Under the pieces are notes generated by a model. That model worked only from the letters and a program-made list of their open reading frames with translations, was not told where the DNA came from and made no database searches. A stretch of DNA of 64,000 bases. Source: Membranihabitans marinus (GTDB lineage Bacteria > Bacteroidota > Bacteroidia > Chitinophagales > Saprospiraceae). Position numbers and translations under genes: made by a program. The stretch spans positions 1-64,000 of the forward strand of contig NZ_JAJQYA010000004.1 of assembly GCF_021729155.1 (NCBI RefSeq). Direction: 5' to 3'. Every line of letters begins with the position of its first letter. The first letter of the stretch is position 1. This document shows, one piece after another, positions 1 to 7,876 of this stretch.

Positions 1-620
1 TTCATTCAGTCATCATCATCCAATCGACGTTAAGTCGATTGGGTACTTTGTACTGCATTCGGTCATGCCTCTACAAATTGACGTGACTGCAATGTTGGCA
101 GTAGAGACGCAATGCCTTGCGTCTCCCAACAGGGTCGAATGAGACGCAAGGCCAACCCACCCGAAACACAGTGATTTAGGTTCCTTCACCCTAGCTGCCC
201 CACCCACGACACAGTGGTCGTGGTTCCTTCATCAAAGGTCGATTTGCGACCTTTGGTGCTTCGCACTTTATTCAGTCACATTTAGTCGATTGGATACTTC
301 GTATTTCGTTCAGTCATGTCTCTACGGTGAGGAATGACTGCAATGTAATTCGATAGGTATATAGCCACTGCGCTGTGACAACACTACATTAAAATCGACA
401 AGAATAAAATTACATTTTACATCAATAATATAATAGTATTGAAGGAAGACGGCCACTGTGCCGAGGATATTTCACCGAAGCCACTGTGCCGAGGATGGGT
501 TGAACTTGCGTCTCCAATAAATTTTATATGAGACGCAAGGCCAACCGACCCCAATCCTCCTTGTTTAGTGTCGGTGGATCACTGTGACGTGGAAGAGTTC
601 GCCAGATGAAGAAAATACGA
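1..620. repeat. Hairpin-rich intergenic repeat island 1
   Basis: No believable gene is present; the one reading frame of about 60 codons on the minus strand (16-207) is made entirely of repeated sequence. Perfect hairpins lie at 104-125 (GAGACGCAA stem, 4-nt loop), 204-223 (CCACGAC/GTCGTGG, loop ACAGTG), 233-255 (CAAAGGTCG stem, loop ATTTG) and 505-539 (CTTGCGTCTC/GAGACGCAAG). Direct repeats include 32-93 against 281-341, 141-162 against 530-551, and 452-468 against 480-496. The word TTCATTCAGTCAT and variants occur at 1-13, 55-67, 268-280 and 308-320. Related pieces recur at 17275-17475 and 26375-26640, so this is a dispersed intergenic family. Confidence 0.8.
375..445 (+). repeat. 71-bp element, copy in island 1
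   Basis: The partner is the inverted copy at 26477-26547. It begins within the right arm of the AGC-CACTGC-GCT hairpin (360-377) and ends just before the CGGC-CACTGT-GCCG hairpin (450-463), so the copied unit is bounded by members of the hairpin family. Confidence 0.95.
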
Positions 621-1204
621 CCTTTGTTTCATGCGTTATAACTGTGTCCACTTAGGCAAGACTAATTCCATAACTATCCGCTGCCATTTTAAAATGCAAT
701 CACGCCTTGCCACAATAATTCTACACTAATCTATATTTAGATAGATCATTTCACCGCTTTATTATCTTGAAAGCTCTTCAATGTTACCCAATTGAATGAA
801 TATTAGACTTTTCATCCCTTCATTGCCAACATAATACACTATTTGAATAAAATAATATTAAAAAAAAGATAGCTTTTAAAACCTTAATAATTCTACTTAC
901 TAATCATAAGAAATCAATTTAGGTGTAAAATTTTGAATATATCGATAATTTTAAGTCATTTTGACATTTTACTCCCTGTATCTACTTGGTTTCGTGTGAA
1001 AATTAATCTCAATAATCTATTATTTATTCCTAAATAATATCTACATTTACGCCCAATATGATACAGATCAATCACATATTATTCTTTTTGTTGTTTAGGC
1101 CCATCAGGCCTAGCTATACCACTCTCACAACACTACGTGTATAAACCATATTAGTCTATCTACGTTTACAATGATTTAATGCCAAAATCATAATATTATA
1201 CATT
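621..1204. other. AT-rich non-coding region upstream of the arginine operon
   Basis: This is low-complexity, AT-rich sequence with no open frame that looks coding. A small perfect hairpin sits at 1096-1112 (TAGGCC, loop CATCA, GGCCTA). The arginine operon promoter must lie here or in the repeat island. The closest match to the phylum -7 box is TACGTTTA at 1161-1168, one base off TAnnTTTG and without a -33 partner, so I do not call it. No convincing ArgR operator was seen. Confidence 0.6.
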
Positions 1205-1786
1205 ATGAATATACAAATATTACAAGGGAAAAAAGAACACGCTATATATGCAGAAGAAATCTGCGCTATTATAGAAGAATCTGCCAAAATCAGAGGTACT
1301 GGTATAGCCAAGCGTGAACCTTCTTATATAAGAACCAAATTTGAAAATGAAAATGCTGTTATCGCATTAGATGGCGATATCTTGGTAGGTTTTTGTTATA
1401 TAGAGACTTTTCAAGATAAAAAATACGTATCCAATTCTGGACTCATTGTCAAACCAGAATACAGAGAGTATGGCATCGCTAAAAAAATCAAATACAAATC
1501 ATTCGACTTAGCTAGAGAAAAATATCCCCAAGCTCGAATATTTGGGATAACCACTAGTTTAGCTGTGATGAAAATCAATAGTGAATTGGGGTATAAACCA
1601 GTTACTTTTTCCGTATTGACTCAAGACGAAGCCTTTTGGAAGGGGTGTCAAAGCTGTCCCAACTACGACATATTAAGCAGAAACCAAATGAAAATGTGTC
1701 TGTGTACCGGTATGCTTGCACCTTCAAAAGAAGAAGCAATGAAATATGATTTAACGAACAAAATAATTACTCATGAGCAAAAATAA
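1205..1786 (+). CDS. GNAT acyltransferase of the arginine operon, putative N-acylglutamate synthase
   Basis: First gene of the arginine operon. The 193-residue protein has a GNAT core: the acceptor part is at residues 1-75, then the acyl-CoA binding segment around 80-100 (IVKPEYREYGIAKKI). A cysteine cluster follows at C148, C151, C165 and C167 (CX2CX13CXC). By position it should supply the first pathway step, acylation of glutamate from acetyl- or succinyl-CoA. No classical ArgA or ArgJ is present in the operon. The ATG start fits, and the 3' end overlaps argG by 14 bases, which suggests translational coupling. The acyl donor cannot be read from sequence, but the downstream transcarbamylase points to succinyl. 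Confidence 0.8.
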   Translation: MNIQILQGKKEHAIYAEEICAIIEESAKIRGTGIAKREPSYIRTKFENENAVIALDGDILVGFCYIETFQDKKYVSNSGLIVKPEYREYGIAKKIKYKSFDLAREKYPQARIFGITTSLAVMKINSELGYKPVTFSVLTQDEAFWKGCQSCPNYDILSRNQMKMCLCTGMLAPSKEEAMKYDLTNKIITHEQK

Positions 1787-2972
1787 ACTTGTATTAGCCT
1801 ATAGTGGCGGATTGGACACTTCCTTTTGTGTAAAATATTTATCCCTCAAAGGATATGAAGTCCATGCCGCAATGGTGAATACTGGAGGTTTTGATGAAGC
1901 CGACATCGAAGAGGCCAAAGAAAAAGCTAGAATAATGGGTGCTGCTACTTTTAGAGTACTCGATGTAGAAGAAGAATATTACAATAAATGTATTAAGTAT
2001 TTAATATTCGGAAATGTATTGAGAAACAATACCTATCCCCTTTCTGTAAGTGCAGAAAGAATGATTCAAGCATTGGCTTTGGTTAAATTTGCTAATGAAA
2101 TTGGCGCCAGCTCTATCGCTCATGGAAGCACGGCGGCCGGAAACGATCAGGTGCGTTTTGATTTGGTATTCTCCGCTTTGGCCAAGGATATTGAAATTAT
2201 TACCCCTATTCGCGATTTAGGCCTCAGCAGAGAACAAGAAATGAATTATTTGGCCGAACACGGTATTTCCCTGAGTTGGCAAAAAGCCAAATACTCTATC
2301 AATAAAGGTCTTTGGGGAACTTCAGTTGGAGGAGCTGAGACTCTGACATCTAATAAAGCATTACCTGAAGAAGCATACCCTAATCAGTTGATAGAGAAAG
2401 AACCACGCAAAGTTACTTTGTACTTTGATCAAGGTGAATTAACTAAAATTGACGGTCATTCTTTTGTGCTTAAAATCGATGCTATTAAACATTTGCAAAA
2501 GATTGCTGAAAAATATGCTATCGGACGTGATATCCATGTAGGTGACACCATCATTGGAATCAAAGGTAGAGTGGGATTTGAAGCAGCTGCTCCATTGATT
2601 ATAATCAAGGCTCATCACCTACTTGAAAAACATGTCTTGTCCAAATGGCAAATGTATTGGAAGGAACAAATGGCCAATTGGTACGGAATGATGATTCACG
2701 AAGCTCAATTTTTAGATCCTGTTATGATGGATATTGAATCCTTCTTGTCATCTTCTCAAGATACAGTGACTGGTTCTGTAGATGTAATGTTGCATCCTTA
2801 TAGATTCGAATTACTAGGTATTGAATCACCTAATGATTTGATGGGATCAAAAATGGGATCCTATGGGGAAGAAAACAAAGGTTGGACAGCCGATGATGCC
2901 AAGGGGTTTATAAAAATCTATGGCAATAAAGACTACATCTTTCATCACCTTCACAAAAAAGATGTACAATGA
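1773..2972 (+). CDS. argG: Argininosuccinate synthase
   Basis: Joins citrulline and aspartate with ATP to give argininosuccinate in the cytoplasm. The 399-residue length is normal. The N-terminal PP-loop AYSGGLDTS is at residues 9-17, and the AHGSTAAGNDQVRFD segment corresponds to the conserved GNDQxRFE nucleotide and substrate loop. The start lies inside the preceding acyltransferase gene, and the stop overlaps the argC start as ATGA, so the three genes are probably translationally coupled. Placing argG second, before the glutamate-processing genes, is the order I know from other Bacteroidota. Confidence 0.97.
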   Translation: MSKNKLVLAYSGGLDTSFCVKYLSLKGYEVHAAMVNTGGFDEADIEEAKEKARIMGAATFRVLDVEEEYYNKCIKYLIFGNVLRNNTYPLSVSAERMIQALALVKFANEIGASSIAHGSTAAGNDQVRFDLVFSALAKDIEIITPIRDLGLSREQEMNYLAEHGISLSWQKAKYSINKGLWGTSVGGAETLTSNKALPEEAYPNQLIEKEPRKVTLYFDQGELTKIDGHSFVLKIDAIKHLQKIAEKYAIGRDIHVGDTIIGIKGRVGFEAAAPLIIIKAHHLLEKHVLSKWQMYWKEQMANWYGMMIHEAQFLDPVMMDIESFLSSSQDTVTGSVDVMLHPYRFELLGIESPNDLMGSKMGSYGEENKGWTADDAKGFIKIYGNKDYIFHHLHKKDVQ

Positions 2973-3931
2973 AAATAGCAATAGCTGGAGGAGCTGGATA
3001 TACGGGAGGTGAATTGATTCGTCTGCTAGTCCATCATCCCAAAATTGAGTTGGTTCAAGTGCTGAGTAATAGTCAAGCTGGTAAATGGGTATCTGATATT
3101 CATATGGATTTAAAAGGTCAGCTGGATTTGAAATTTGAAAAAAATTTGACTTCCGATTACGACTGTATCTTTTTATGTATGGGACATGGAAGATCTGGAC
3201 AGTTTTTAGAAGACAATCCTATTGATTCCGAAAAATTAGTGATTGATTTGTCCAATGAATTTAGATTTGCATCTGATGATCACGATTTTATATACGGTCT
3301 TCCCGAATGGCAAAAGCAAGATATTGCCCAGTCCAATCGAATAGCCAATCCAGGTTGTTTTGCCACCTCTATCCAATTGGGCTTATTGCCATTGGCTGAA
3401 GAAGGCAGTTTGCAATCCGACATTCATATAACCTCCATTACCGGATCTACAGGGGCAGGACAGTCACTGTCCGCAAAATCTCATTTTAGCTGGCGGAACA
3501 ACAATGTATCGATATACAAATTGTTTAGTCATCAACATATTCCCGAGGTGTATCAAAGTTCAAGAGCGTTCCAAAAGGATTTCGATTCAGATATCTTTAT
3601 GGTGCCCATGAGAGGAAACTTTACTAGGGGTATACTTACCAGTATGTATTTGGATTACGAGAAATCTGAAGAACATGTAATTGAGTTGTATAAGAAATTT
3701 TATGCCAATCATCCTTTTGTACACATCGTAGAACAGGATATCGATTTAAAACTCGTGGTCAACACCAATAATTGTTTTATTAAATTAGAACGTTTTGGCA
3801 ACAAATTACATATCACAAGTATCATTGACAATCTAATAAAAGGGGCATCTGGTCAAGCGATCCAAAATATGAATATTGTAGCTGGTTGGCCTGAAGATAC
3901 TGGCTTGCAACTTAAATCATCAGCCTTTTAA
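2969..3931 (+). CDS. argC: N-acetyl(acyl)-gamma-glutamyl-phosphate reductase
   Basis: NADPH-dependent reduction of acyl-glutamyl phosphate to the semialdehyde. The 320-residue protein begins with the Rossmann loop GGAGYTG (residues 7-13). The catalytic cysteine is C130 in NPGCFAT, and the conserved histidine segment is SHQHIPEVY. Length and order match the short bacterial ArgC type. The start overlaps the argG stop by four bases. If the operon uses succinylated intermediates, this enzyme acts on N-succinylglutamyl phosphate; nothing in the sequence contradicts that, but nothing proves it. Confidence 0.96.
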   Translation: MKIAIAGGAGYTGGELIRLLVHHPKIELVQVLSNSQAGKWVSDIHMDLKGQLDLKFEKNLTSDYDCIFLCMGHGRSGQFLEDNPIDSEKLVIDLSNEFRFASDDHDFIYGLPEWQKQDIAQSNRIANPGCFATSIQLGLLPLAEEGSLQSDIHITSITGSTGAGQSLSAKSHFSWRNNNVSIYKLFSHQHIPEVYQSSRAFQKDFDSDIFMVPMRGNFTRGILTSMYLDYEKSEEHVIELYKKFYANHPFVHIVEQDIDLKLVVNTNNCFIKLERFGNKLHITSIIDNLIKGASGQAIQNMNIVAGWPEDTGLQLKSSAF

Positions 3932-3946
3932 AAACTACTATAGAAT

Positions 3947-5074
3947 ATGAAATTATTTGATGTTTATCCACGATACAATGTAAATATAGTACAGGGTAAG
4001 GCAGCCTATGTATATGATGAAAACCAAACAAAATATTTGGATTTTTACGGTGGCCATGCTGTTGTCAGTATTGGTCATAGTCACCCTCACTATATCAAAA
4101 GAATTACGGATCAATTAAATGACCTCGGCTTTTATAGCAATTCTATTGAAATGCCGATTCAGGACGAATTGGCTGATCATTTGGGTCGTACTAGTAAACT
4201 TCCTGATTATCAGTTGTTTTTGGTCAATTCCGGTGCAGAAGCCAATGAAAATGCCTTGAAATTGGCCTCCTTTCACAATGGACGAAGTAAGGTTATTGCA
4301 TTTGATAAAGCTTTTCATGGTCGTACTTCTGCTGCTGTACAATGCACAGATAATCAAAAGATAATAGCTCCTATCAATCGAGGATATGAAGTGGTGAGAC
4401 TTCCCCTCAATGATATCGAACAACTTAAAGCTCATCTCAATGACGATGTTGCAGCTGTTATAGTAGAAGGTATTCAAGGCATCGGTGGAATATACGAAGC
4501 CGAATCAGATTTTTTACTGGCATGTCAACAACTCTGTGAGAAAAACAATAGCGTCCTAGTCCTCGATGAAATTCAATGCGGTTATGGTCGTTCTGGAGAT
4601 TTCTTTTCTTTCCAAAAGATTAAAGATTTTAGACCAGATATTATCACTGTAGCCAAGGGTATGGGGAATGGCTTCCCAGTAGGTGGAGTACTAATTCATC
4701 CAAAATTTCAACCGAGTTACGGATTACTGGGCACAACTTTTGGTGGAAACCACCTAGCTTGCGCTGCATCCTTAGCGGTATTGGAAGTCATGGATGCTGA
4801 AAATATTTTGGATAACGTCCATCAAATGGGGGAAATCTTAAAGCAAGAACTCAGCAGTATTTCTTCTATCAATGAAATCAGGGGTAGAGGTTTGATGTTG
4901 GCCATTGACTTTGACTACCCTATTGCAGAAATTAGAAAACAACTTATCTTTGATCAGAAAGTATTTACCGGTTCGGCCAAAGCTCCTGAAACCATGAGGC
5001 TTTTACCCCCTTTAAATATAGGAGAAGAAGAAGTAGCATTATTTATTTCGGCATTGAAAAAGACATTAAAATAA
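3947..5074 (+). CDS. argD: Acyl-ornithine aminotransferase (class III, PLP)
   Basis: Transfers the amino group from glutamate to the acyl-glutamate semialdehyde. The 375-residue class III aminotransferase has the PLP phosphate-binding segment NSGAEANENALK (94-105), the ring-contacting aspartate D207 in VLDEIQCGYGRSG and the Schiff-base lysine K237 in AKGMGNGFPVGG. It sits 15 bases after argC and one base before the transcarbamylase. Class III enzymes are broad, so the assignment rests on the operon. It is somewhat shorter than the roughly 400 residues of proteobacterial ArgD. Confidence 0.93.
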   Translation: MKLFDVYPRYNVNIVQGKAAYVYDENQTKYLDFYGGHAVVSIGHSHPHYIKRITDQLNDLGFYSNSIEMPIQDELADHLGRTSKLPDYQLFLVNSGAEANENALKLASFHNGRSKVIAFDKAFHGRTSAAVQCTDNQKIIAPINRGYEVVRLPLNDIEQLKAHLNDDVAAVIVEGIQGIGGIYEAESDFLLACQQLCEKNNSVLVLDEIQCGYGRSGDFFSFQKIKDFRPDIITVAKGMGNGFPVGGVLIHPKFQPSYGLLGTTFGGNHLACAASLAVLEVMDAENILDNVHQMGEILKQELSSISSINEIRGRGLMLAIDFDYPIAEIRKQLIFDQKVFTGSAKAPETMRLLPPLNIGEEEVALFISALKKTLK

Positions 5075-5075
5075 T

Positions 5076-6017
5076 ATGGACAACTTTATAGACTTAACCA
5101 CCATAGAAGATATAAGAGCTTTGGCTCAAGCTGGCATTGATCTCAAACAAAATGCAGATCCCAGCGCAGCCACTATTGGATTAAATAAAATTTTGACTTG
5201 TCTTTATTTAAATCCCAGTTTAAGAACCAAATTAAGTACAGAAATTGCCGCCAAACAATTGGGGATGCACTGTATCAATTTGGCTGCTGACAGTGCCTGG
5301 ACATTGGAAACCAGGGCTGGAGCAATAATGAATGAAGGTGCCGCAGAGCATATCAAAGAACAAGCCATGGTGTTGAGTGAATATTCTGACATTATTGCCA
5401 TTAGGGCTTTCCCAAAATTGAAGGATGCCAAAGAAGATTATCAGAATGACTTTATAAGTAAATTTGCAAAATACAGTAAAAAACCAATTGTAAATTTAGA
5501 ATCTGGTAGTTTACATCCCCTCCAAGGATTGGCCGATTTAATGACCATAATGGAAACCATTAATAAACCCAATCCCAAAATTGTGTTGAGTTGGGCTCCC
5601 CATCCTCGACAATTGCCTCAATCGGTGGCCAATTCATTTAGCGATACCATACAAAAGGCCGGCTATGATTTAACCATATGCTGCCCTGAAGGAATGGAGT
5701 TGTCAGACCAATATGCTCATCATGCAAAAGTATCCCACGATCAAATGGAAGCTTTTGAAGATGCCGATATTATTTATGTGAAAAATTGGTCTTCATACCA
5801 CAGTTATGGTGCTACTTATGAAGATGCCAATTGGATGATTACTGGAGATAAAATGGCCAAGACCAACAATGCCAATTTTATGCATTGTCTACCTGTGAGA
5901 AGAAATGTCGTTGTGGCTGATGAAGTTATCGATTCACCGAATTCTATCATCGATCGACAAGTCAGTAACAGGGTACATGCGGCGAAAATCGTATTACATT
6001 CTATTTTAAACAGATAA
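5076..6017 (+). CDS. argF': N-succinyl/acetyl-ornithine carbamoyltransferase
   Basis: Carbamoylates an N-acylated ornithine instead of free ornithine. The carbamoyl-phosphate loop reads NPSLRTKLST (46-55), matching the AOTCase/SOTCase subfamily rather than the STRTR loop of ArgF. The HCLPVRRN signature is near the C-terminus, and the WAPHPR segment is also typical. The position that separates the two subfamilies (Pro90 in Bacteroides fragilis SOTCase, Glu92 in Xanthomonas AOTCase, recalled from the literature) aligns with Ala90 in GAAEH. A small residue there favours succinylornithine. No ordinary argF is present, so the pathway must deacylate at citrulline. Confidence 0.93.
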   Translation: MDNFIDLTTIEDIRALAQAGIDLKQNADPSAATIGLNKILTCLYLNPSLRTKLSTEIAAKQLGMHCINLAADSAWTLETRAGAIMNEGAAEHIKEQAMVLSEYSDIIAIRAFPKLKDAKEDYQNDFISKFAKYSKKPIVNLESGSLHPLQGLADLMTIMETINKPNPKIVLSWAPHPRQLPQSVANSFSDTIQKAGYDLTICCPEGMELSDQYAHHAKVSHDQMEAFEDADIIYVKNWSSYHSYGATYEDANWMITGDKMAKTNNANFMHCLPVRRNVVVADEVIDSPNSIIDRQVSNRVHAAKIVLHSILNR

Positions 6018-6023
6018 ATTTCA

Positions 6024-6812
6024 ATGTTTATGAAACAAAGATTAACAATTATTAAGATAGGAGGAGCTTTAATGGAGTCAGAAGAAACCATTGTGAACTT
6101 GGCCAATGTACTCGGTGAAATACCAGGTCACAAAGTAGTGGTTCATGGAGGAGGAAGAAAAGCCAGTGATCTAAGTGAAAAATTGGGTATTGAAATTGAG
6201 ATGATAGAAGGGAGACGGATAACCAATAAAGAAACCTTGGATGTAGCGACTATGGTTTATGCTGGATTGTACAATAAGCAATTGGTAAGTCAATTTCAAA
6301 AAAATAATGTTCGCAGTCTGGGAATGTCAGGTGCTGACCTCAATATCATAACTTCTAGAAAACGTCCGGTTCGCAATGTCGATTATGGATTTGTAGGAGA
6401 CATCATTAAAATAGATACCAGCGCCATGAGCGAATTGTTTAATTTAAATATTGTCCCGGTGTTTTGTGCCATTACCCATGACAACAATGGACAATTGCTC
6501 AATACCAATGCAGACACCATCGCAACAATGATTGCCGTAAAAATGGCAGATCAATACACCGTAGATCTAATGTATTGTATGGACAAAAAAGGTGTTTTAG
6601 AAGATCCAGATGATGACGATTCCGTGATAAGTGAAATAGACTATAAGCGGTATAAAACCCTAAAAATGAATGGTAAAATCAAGTTGGGACTAATTCCTAA
6701 AATGGATAATGCTTTTTATGCTTTGGTGAATAATGTGGCTGATGTATGGATATGCAATATCGATGGATTAGTGGATTATCCGGCGATTAAGGGCACTAGA
6801 ATATGTCAGTAG
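6024..6812 (+). CDS. argB: Acetyl(acyl)glutamate kinase
   Basis: Phosphorylates acylated glutamate. It is an amino acid kinase fold of 262 residues: KIGGAL close to the N-terminus, VVHGGGRKASDL for the glycine-rich loop, MSGADLNIIT, and the C-terminal GLIPKMDNAF loop that places the catalytic lysine. The usual HGGGPEI loop is replaced by HGGGRKA. The start may be the ATG at 6024 or the one at 6030; both keep the fold intact. It follows argF' by six bases and overlaps the next gene by ten. Confidence 0.94.
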   Translation: MFMKQRLTIIKIGGALMESEETIVNLANVLGEIPGHKVVVHGGGRKASDLSEKLGIEIEMIEGRRITNKETLDVATMVYAGLYNKQLVSQFQKNNVRSLGMSGADLNIITSRKRPVRNVDYGFVGDIIKIDTSAMSELFNLNIVPVFCAITHDNNGQLLNTNADTIATMIAVKMADQYTVDLMYCMDKKGVLEDPDDDDSVISEIDYKRYKTLKMNGKIKLGLIPKMDNAFYALVNNVADVWICNIDGLVDYPAIKGTRICQ

Positions 6813-7876
6813 ATATCGAACAATGTATCCAATTATTATGTGATCTCATTGATCAACCCTCACTTAGTCGAGAAGAAGATAAAACTGCTCAGATATTAAT
6901 CAATTTTTTTACTCAATTAGACATTGATGTTGAGAAAATCGGTCATAATATCATAGCCAAAAATCGGTATTGGGATGAAGGCAAAATCATCCTTTTACTG
7001 AATTCCCACCACGATACAGTGAAACCCGCAAAGACTTATACCAGAGATCCCTACAAATCCAGTATCGAAAATGGTCAGCTATTTGGACTGGGGTCCAACG
7101 ATGCTGGTGGTCCTTTGGTGACTTTAATTCACTTGTTTTTATCCTATTACGATCGGAAAGATTTACCCTTTAATATTTTAATGGTCGCTTCAGCTGAAGA
7201 GGAAATATCCGGTAAAAACGGTATAGCCTTAGTCTTGCAGACCTATACTAATATTTGGGCTGGTATTGTCGGAGAACCCACTTTGATGGAAGCAGCTGTA
7301 GCGGAAAGAGGGCTTATGGTTGTAGACGGGATCAGTGAAGGTATATCTGGCCACGCAGCGCGTAAGGAAGGGGTCAATGCCCTATACAAAGGAATAGAAG
7401 CCATCGGTGAAATTCGAAAGATTGATTTTGATAAAAAATCGGACTATCTACCCGATACTCAAGCCATCGTTACACAGATTCAATCGGGAACACAACACAA
7501 TGTGATACCAGATCACTGTTCATTTGTGATCGATGTCAGAGTCAATGAATGCTATAACAATCGAGAAGTTTTCGAAATATTGCAATCGAATTGTTCGGCT
7601 CAATTGACGGCTCGATCTTATCGATTGAACTCTTCTTTTTTACCCCTATCCCACCCATTACATAGGACTATTAAATCCTTGGGCTGGAAGACTTATGGTT
7701 CTCCTACATTGAGTGATCAAGCTTTGATGTCGTTTCCAACCCTAAAATTGGGACCGGGTGATTCGGCGAGATCCCATACTGCGGATGAGTACATATATGT
7801 AGATGAAATCATAGAAGGGAGTAAATTGTATCACCTATTTTTAGAAAATCTAATTAAAGAAATGCAACATGAGTAA
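6803..7876 (+). CDS. argE: M20 family deacylase, N-acyl-citrulline/ornithine deacetylase (ArgE-like)
   Basis: A zinc aminoacylase of the M20/ArgE-DapE family, 357 residues. Metal and catalytic residues are visible: H69 and D71 in NSHHDTV, D100 in GSNDAGG, E132/E133 in SAEEEISG, E158 in VGEPT, and a late histidine in SARSHTADEY. Because the transcarbamylase acts on acylated ornithine, the logical substrate is N-acylcitrulline, releasing citrulline for argG. It overlaps argB by ten bases and argH by eight. The acyl preference (acetyl or succinyl) cannot be read directly. Confidence 0.9.
   Translation: MSVDIEQCIQLLCDLIDQPSLSREEDKTAQILINFFTQLDIDVEKIGHNIIAKNRYWDEGKIILLLNSHHDTVKPAKTYTRDPYKSSIENGQLFGLGSNDAGGPLVTLIHLFLSYYDRKDLPFNILMVASAEEEISGKNGIALVLQTYTNIWAGIVGEPTLMEAAVAERGLMVVDGISEGISGHAARKEGVNALYKGIEAIGEIRKIDFDKKSDYLPDTQAIVTQIQSGTQHNVIPDHCSFVIDVRVNECYNNREVFEILQSNCSAQLTARSYRLNSSFLPLSHPLHRTIKSLGWKTYGSPTLSDQALMSFPTLKLGPGDSARSHTADEYIYVDEIIEGSKLYHLFLENLIKEMQHE

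Noticed and set aside
16-207. A minus-strand open frame of about 63 codons in repeat island 1
   Set aside because: It is made of repeat modules and hairpins, has no recognisable protein character and would be disrupted in other copies of the repeat.
1141-1204. Possible arginine operator or promoter (TACGTTTA, ATTATACATTATGAAT) before the arginine operon
   Set aside because: The matches are weak in AT-rich DNA, the -7 box is one base off and no paired ARG boxes with correct spacing are visible.
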